Assembly (NCBI RefSeq): GCF_014650715.1
Contig: NZ_BMVM01000015.1
Coordinates: 62,001-126,000, forward strand
Direction of reading: 5' to 3'
Length of the DNA: 64,000 nucleotides
DNA from: Streptomyces bluensis
Lineage (GTDB): Bacteria; Actinomycetota; Actinomycetes; Streptomycetales; Streptomycetaceae
Shown here: positions 59,783-64,000 of the stretch, piece after piece
Layout of the letters: every line of letters starts with the position of its first letter
Numbering within the stretch: the stretch's first letter is position 1
Translations under genes and position numbers: made by a program
The notes under the pieces: generated by a model
What the model saw: only the letters and a program-made list of their open reading frames with translations
Told to the model about the DNA's origin: nothing
The model's database searches: none

Positions 59783-60391
59783 CTATACCCAACCTCGCTC
59801 ACGCGCGAGACGGACCGCGGCATGACGGTTCTCGGCCCCGAGCTTGGTGACGGCCGACGACAGATAGTTCCGTACGGTCCCCGGTGACAACGCGGCCCGC
59901 TCGGCGATCTCCGCGACGGGCGCCCCGTCGGCGGCGAGCTCCAGTACCTCGGCCTCCCGCGCGGTCAGCGGCGAGTCACCGGCGGAGATCGCGTCGGCTG
60001 CCAACTCCGGGTCCACATAACGGTTCCCGGCGTGCACCGTGCGGATGATCTCCGCGAGCCGCTGTGCGCTGACGGTCTTCGGGACGAACCCGCGCACTCC
60101 CGCCTCCAGCGCACGCTTCAGATGGCCCGGCCTGCCGTGACTGGTCACGATCAGTACCTGGCAGTCCGGCAGATCGGAGCGCAGGGATGTGGCGACCTTC
60201 ACACCGTCCGCGCCGGGCATCTGAAGATCCAGTACGGCGACATCGGGGGCGTGCGCCCGGGCCATCGCCAGTGCTTCGGGCCCGGTGGCCGCCTCGGCGA
60301 CGATCACGAGGTCGTCCTCCAGCGCGAGCAGTGCCGCCAGCGCGCCCCGGATCAGATGCTCGTCGTCGGCGAGGAGGAGCCGCACACTCAT
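59783..60391 (-). CDS. NarL/DesR-type response regulator
   Basis: 202 residues. Receiver domain: LLLADDEHLIRGALAALLAL, phospho-acceptor Asp in PDVAVLDLQMPGADGVKVAT, Lys in GVRGFVPKTVSAQ. LuxR-type HTH: PLTAREAEVLELAADGAPVA, LSPGTVRNYLSSAVTKLGAE. ATG overlaps the kinase stop by four bases. Likely controls the upstream ABC exporter, as in other kinase-regulator-ABC sets. Confidence 0.93.
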   Translation of the reverse strand: MSVRLLLADDEHLIRGALAALLALEDDLVIVAEAATGPEALAMARAHAPDVAVLDLQMPGADGVKVATSLRSDLPDCQVLIVTSHGRPGHLKRALEAGVRGFVPKTVSAQRLAEIIRTVHAGNRYVDPELAADAISAGDSPLTAREAEVLELAADGAPVAEIAERAALSPGTVRNYLSSAVTKLGAENRHAAVRLARERGWV

Positions 60392-61665
60392 GCCGTGGCC
60401 TCGTTCACTGCCAACGGCACCTCGGCCACCACCCGGAACACGCCCTTGCGGACCCGACCGGCCTCCAGCGTCCCGTCCACCGCGGCGAGCCGCTCCCGCA
60501 GCCCGGCCAGCCCCGACCCACGGCCCTCCAGCGGTGCGCCAGCCGCCCCGCGGTTCGCCGGCCCTTCGTTTTCCACCCCTTCGTCCTCCACCCCACCGCT
60601 CTCCGCCCCGTCGTTCTCTACGGTCAGCACCACGCGCCCCTCCAGCACCCGTATCCCCACATCGCACCGTGCGGCATCCCCGTGCCTCAGTACGTTCGTG
60701 GTCGCCTCGCGGACGACCCAGCCCAGCGCCGACTGCACCTCGGCGGGCAGCCCGGCCGTCTCGCCGCGCACCTCGCATGCGATCCCCGCCGCGTTCAACA
60801 CGCCTCGCGCGCCGGTGAGTTCGACCCCCAGGTCGGCCTCCCGGTATCCGCGTACGACGTCCCGGACCTCGCGCTGCGACTCCTGTGCGATCCGCTGCAC
60901 CTCGATCATCTGCTCCACGGCCTCGGGGCGTTCCCGGCGCGCCAGTTGCACGGCCAGTTCGCTCTTGAGCGCGATCACGGCCAGGTTCCGGCCGATCACG
61001 TCGTGCAGGTCGCGCCCGAAGCGCAGCCTCTCCTCGGCGACGGCGAGCCGGGCGCGGGTCTCGCGGGCCTCGTCGAGTTCGTAGACGGCGTTGAGGAGCC
61101 AGACGGAGAAGGCGGCGGCGAAGGCCATGAACCCGGGAAAGAGCATCAGCGCGAGCGCCGCCACCACGGCGTCGTCCGGGGCAGCGTGCAGGAGGAGCGC
61201 CAGGGCGAGGCAGCCCACGGCGAAGCCCGCCACCAGAGCGGCCATCCACCTCCTTCTGCGCATGCCCAGAGTGATCGTGCCGACGCCGACTCCCATCGCG
61301 CCCGTTGCCAACGAGCCCAGCGCGCCCAAGGACTCCGAGTCGGCGGGCAGGGCATCGGTGACGAGCAACGTGGCCGCCGCGAACAGCGCCGTCACCGCAC
61401 CGAGCGTCCCCATGAGCCGTAGGGGCTGCTCGCGTCTGCCCCGGGTCCAGTCGACCGCCCGCGAGGCGGTTGCCGTGCTGAGCAGTGCGTGCCCGCAGAG
61501 TGCCGCGAACAGCCATCCCGAGAACCGCAGGGGCACCTGCGCGAGCACCGGGAGGCCGAACACCACGACCTCGAACACCGCGAAGAAGTGGTACGTCCAC
61601 CGTGTGTATGTCTCGACCTTCGCCGGCGTGCTCTTGCTCCGCCACCATCCCCCGGGCATGCGCAT
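60388..61665 (-). CDS. DesK-type sensor histidine kinase
   Basis: 425 residues. About five to six membrane segments in the first 210 residues, then HisKA_3: ERLRFGRDLHDVIGRNLAVI with the phospho-His. HATPase: LGWVVREATTNVLRHGDAAR and GRGSGLAGLRERLAAVDGTL. The G-rich insert (ESGGVEDEGVENEG) precedes the G2 box. ATG chosen near a GGGGAGCAGGGG leader. Signal unknown; membrane or antibiotic stress is typical for this class. Confidence 0.9.
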   Translation of the reverse strand: MRMPGGWWRSKSTPAKVETYTRWTYHFFAVFEVVVFGLPVLAQVPLRFSGWLFAALCGHALLSTATASRAVDWTRGRREQPLRLMGTLGAVTALFAAATLLVTDALPADSESLGALGSLATGAMGVGVGTITLGMRRRRWMAALVAGFAVGCLALALLLHAAPDDAVVAALALMLFPGFMAFAAAFSVWLLNAVYELDEARETRARLAVAEERLRFGRDLHDVIGRNLAVIALKSELAVQLARRERPEAVEQMIEVQRIAQESQREVRDVVRGYREADLGVELTGARGVLNAAGIACEVRGETAGLPAEVQSALGWVVREATTNVLRHGDAARCDVGIRVLEGRVVLTVENDGAESGGVEDEGVENEGPANRGAAGAPLEGRGSGLAGLRERLAAVDGTLEAGRVRKGVFRVVAEVPLAVNEATA

Positions 61666-61694
61666 CCCCTGCTCGCCCCCCTGCTCCCCGTACG

Positions 61695-62501
61695 TCAGCG
61701 CCGCGGTTCCCACCGGAACCACCGTCGTACAGCAAACACCGCGAGCACGGTCCAGGCCACCGCCGGGGCGACGGCACCGAGGGTGTCGTAGGCGGACAGA
61801 TCCCCGGTCCAGCCGCCGCGCAGCAGGGTGATCACCGGTGTCAGCGGCAGCAGTTCGCACAGCGAGGCCAGGCGGTCGGGCATGACTTCGAGCGGAACGA
61901 ACGTGCCCGAGCCCAGCATCGAGACCAGCAGCAGCGGCATGGCCGCGACCTGGGCGCCCTCCACGCTCTTGCTGAAGCTCGCCACGACGGCCGCGAGCGC
62001 GGGCCACATGATGAGCCCCAACAGCAGTCCCAGGAGGGCGAGATGGGCTGCCCGGGGCGCGCCGACGTCCAGGAGCGCGGCACAGGCGACGGCCAGAGCC
62101 ACGCACTGGACGAGGCCTATCGCCACCGACGGCAGCGCGGCGCCGGCGAGGATCTCCCTGTCCCTCAGCTCTCCGGTGCGCAACCGCTTGAGCACGAGCT
62201 CCTCGCGCCGCGCCGCGTACACGCTCACCAGGGAGCTGTAGACCGCGAAGAGCAGCGAGAAGCCGATGGTGGCCGGCAACAGGACGGAGCCCACGGAGAG
62301 TCCGGTGCCGTCCAGGTCCATCTGGTCGATGGAAGCCCGCAGACTGAACGGCATCACCAACGGCACGAACACCGCCACCAGCAGCGTCGCCTTCGCACGG
62401 CCCAGCAGGGCCAACTCGGCCCGCGCCAGGGCCGCCATGCGCCCGGCGGGAGTGGTCGTCCCCGCGGCATCACCCACCCGCACACTGGTCACGGCACTCA
62501 T
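61695..62501 (-). CDS. ABC-2 type transporter permease
   Basis: 268 residues with six membrane segments (ATLLVAVFVPLVMPFSL, VLLPATIGFSLLFAVYSSLV, LLGLLLGLIMWPALAAVVAS, MPLLLVSMLGSGTFVPLEVM and others), the ABC-2 pattern with GSGTFVPLEVMPDRLASLCE. Start overlaps the ATPase stop (ATGA). Exports an unknown substrate with the upstream ATPase. Confidence 0.9.
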   Translation of the reverse strand: MSAVTSVRVGDAAGTTTPAGRMAALARAELALLGRAKATLLVAVFVPLVMPFSLRASIDQMDLDGTGLSVGSVLLPATIGFSLLFAVYSSLVSVYAARREELVLKRLRTGELRDREILAGAALPSVAIGLVQCVALAVACAALLDVGAPRAAHLALLGLLLGLIMWPALAAVVASFSKSVEGAQVAAMPLLLVSMLGSGTFVPLEVMPDRLASLCELLPLTPVITLLRGGWTGDLSAYDTLGAVAPAVAWTVLAVFAVRRWFRWEPRR

Positions 62502-63493
62502 ACCGCCGCCCCCTTCCGGGCCGTCGCGCCACCCCGACTTCCTTCCAAGGCGGCTTCTGTGGCACCCGCGGCCTCACGCGCTATCCGCAGGAACGCCTCC
62601 TCCAGGGACGCCGACCGGATGTCGAGGCCGCCCAGCTCCACGCGGGCGCGCTCGGCCCACAGCAGCAGCCGGGTGGCGGTGCGCTGGAGTTCGTGCGTAC
62701 GGAGCCGGACTCTGCGGCCCGCCGCCTCGTGGTCGGTCACGCCCAGTTCGGCCAGTGGGGGCAGGTCGCCCAGGAAGTAGCCGTCGGGCAGGTCGAAGGC
62801 GATGCGGGACGGCTGGGACGCGGTGACCTCCGCCGGGGTGCCGGTTGCCGCGATACGGCCCTCGTGGAGGATGGCCAGGCGGTCGGCCAGGTCTTCCGCC
62901 TCCTCCAGATAGTGCGTGGTGAGCAGGACCGTCGTTCCCTCGTCGCGCAGTTCGCGCACCAACTCCCAGGTGGCCTGGCGTCCTTCCGCGTCGAGCCCGG
63001 TCGTCGGCTCGTCGAGGAAGAGGACCTCGGGGCGGCCGAGGAGCGCGAGTGCCAGGTCGAGGCGCCGCTTCTCGCCCCCGGACAGCTGCTTGACCCGCAC
63101 CCCGGACCGCCGCCCGAGGCCGACGAGCTCCAGGGCCTCCGCCGCGGGCCGTGCCCCGCTCGTGCAGCCGGCCCACAGCCGTACCGTCTCCCCGACGGTC
63201 AGTTCGGACGGAAAGCCGCCCTCCTGCAACATCACGCCGATGTGCGGCCGTACGGCCACCCGCTCCCTGTACGGATCGTGCCCGAGGACCCGCACCCGAC
63301 CCGCGGCCGGCGGTGCCAGGCCCTCCAACAGCTCGACCGTCGACGTCTTGCCCGCGCCGTTCGTGCCCAGGAGCGCGAAGAGTTCTCCCCGGCCCACGGA
63401 GAAGGTGATCCCCCGTACGGCCTCGAACCCGCCCCCGTACACGCGCCGCAGGTCAGTGACCTCAATCACGTCCTTGTGCCCGTTCGTGTTCAT
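62498..63493 (-). CDS. ABC transporter ATP-binding protein
   Basis: 331 residues: Walker A LLGTNGAGKTSTVELLEGLA, Q-loop IGVMLQEGGFP, signature VKQLSGGEKRRLDLALALLG, Walker B EVLFLDEPTTGLDAEGR, switch His VLLTTHYLEEAEDLADR. A DUF4162-like C-terminal tail. Drug-resistance (DrrA/CcmA) subfamily. First gene of an ATPase-permease-kinase-regulator series, all minus strand. Confidence 0.93.
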   Translation of the reverse strand: MNTNGHKDVIEVTDLRRVYGGGFEAVRGITFSVGRGELFALLGTNGAGKTSTVELLEGLAPPAAGRVRVLGHDPYRERVAVRPHIGVMLQEGGFPSELTVGETVRLWAGCTSGARPAAEALELVGLGRRSGVRVKQLSGGEKRRLDLALALLGRPEVLFLDEPTTGLDAEGRQATWELVRELRDEGTTVLLTTHYLEEAEDLADRLAILHEGRIAATGTPAEVTASQPSRIAFDLPDGYFLGDLPPLAELGVTDHEAAGRRVRLRTHELQRTATRLLLWAERARVELGGLDIRSASLEEAFLRIAREAAGATEAALEGSRGGATARKGAAV

Positions 63494-63630
63494 GCCTTCA
63501 GCGTCCGCGCGGTTCGACGCCGACGGCAGTGCGGCCTGTCATCACTCCCCATGACAAATGTCAGTGCCGAACGGACCGCCGAACGGACCGGAGACTCCTC
63601 GAAACAAGCCGGAGACTCCCGGAAAACGAG

Positions 63631-63660
63631 AAAGACCCCGGTCGACTGACCGAGGTCTTA
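63631..63660 (-). terminator. Hairpin downstream of tRNA-Gly copy 2
   Basis: AAGACCCCGGTC / GACCGAGGTCTT, 12-bp stem with one mismatch; likely ends the minus-strand tRNA transcript. Confidence 0.6.
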
Positions 63661-63677
63661 CTTCCTGCGCTTCCTGG

Positions 63678-63750
63678 AGCGGACGACGAGGCTCGAACTC
63701 GCGACCTCAACCTTGGCAAGGTTGCGCTCTACCAACTGAGCTACGTCCGC
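63678..63750 (-). tRNA. tRNA-Gly (anticodon GCC), copy 2
   Basis: 73 nt, same sequence as the 59.7-kb copy including the encoded CCA and the immediate CTTCC flank. Confidence 0.95.
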
Positions 63751-63830
63751 ATTGCTTCCGACCGGCTCTCACCGATCGGCGCGAGCACCAGCCTACCTGA
63801 TCCACATGTGTGGTCGGACCGGCGATGCAG

Positions 63831-63902
63831 AGCGGGTGACAGGAATTGCACACTGCGCCTTCCCCCTGGAAGGGGGATGTTCTACTACTGAACTACACCC
63901 GC
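63831..63902 (-). tRNA. tRNA-Gly (anticodon TCC)
   Basis: 72 nt; acceptor GCGGGTG/CACCCGC, anticodon stem TCCCC/GGGGA with loop CTTCCAG. CCA is not encoded. Separate sequence from the GCC isoacceptors. Confidence 0.92.
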
Positions 63903-64000
63903 GTGACTCCGTGAGCCGGGCCCTTCGGCCTCGCCCCTCGGCGTGCTCCAGACTCTAGCTGATCAACAGGGGTGCTGCGCAAGTCGGTTGTCTCAGCGGA

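Noticed and set aside
59783..61777. 664-residue frame extending the response regulator upstream through the kinase gene
   Set aside because: The kinase in the other frame has full motifs; the regulator has its own ATG overlapping the kinase stop, so the extension is a shadow.
1..64000. CRISPR array
   Set aside because: No regularly spaced direct repeats with unique spacers and no cas gene were found; the tandem repeats seen are within genes or iteron-like.

Overview
The window looks like a Streptomyces chromosome. It has high GC, very GC-rich third codon positions, many GTG and TTG starts, families typical of actinomycete integrative and conjugative elements (AICEs), and the housekeeping order tRNA-Ser, SRP RNA, dnaX, purD, purC. 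This assignment is inferred from sequence features, not from a database search.

The left 50 kb is a tandem array of integrated elements stacked on the 3' end of one tRNA-Ser(GGA) gene. The tRNA is on the minus strand and remains intact at the right end (49929-50013). An identical 54-bp copy of its 3' half occurs three times: 2919-2972, 38812-38865 and, inside the intact gene, 49928-49981. These copies delimit element A (right end only, 1-2972: DUF3987 replication protein, excisionase, integrase), element B (about 36 kb) and element C (about 11 kb).

Element C is a compact pSAM2-type AICE. It has a RepSA-like initiator, xis and int, a TraB/FtsK-type transfer ATPase, Spd-like small membrane proteins, a GntR regulator, a Nudix protein resembling the pSAM2 immunity factor Pif, and five copies of a TAGACGAGT-type operator. 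Its cargo includes a membrane-anchored prokaryotic YEATS protein.

Element B is a mosaic. From left to right it holds an OLD-family ATPase/TOPRIM gene; a type II restriction-modification locus (GIY-YIG nuclease, C5 methyltransferase, Vsr); an in-frame chimera of a truncated NAD+-dependent DNA ligase and an Eco29kI-type nuclease; a nested mobilizable element (xis and int, XRE regulator, frameshifted DnaB-like helicase, DUF2637 protein, MobC, relaxase); and cargo including a lipoprotein, DUF317 and GNAT genes. Next come eight small genes at 27.7-34.2 kb that look like a metabolic pathway: two HAD phosphatases, two NAD(P)-type oxidoreductases, a TrpD/GT3-like phosphoribosyl- or glycosyl-transferase, two P-loop kinases (one fused to an XRE domain) and a small membrane protein. 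An Mrr-like nuclease and a CoiA-like protein complete it. This 27.7-34.2 kb block is my main candidate for an undescribed system.

From about 50 kb the sequence is ordinary core chromosome: SRP RNA, dnaX, purD, a large Streptomyces membrane protein with an M48-like but degenerate domain, an N,N-dimethylformamidase-beta-like protein, purC, tRNA-Gly, a NarL/DesR-type two-component pair co-oriented with an ABC exporter, and two more tRNA-Gly genes.
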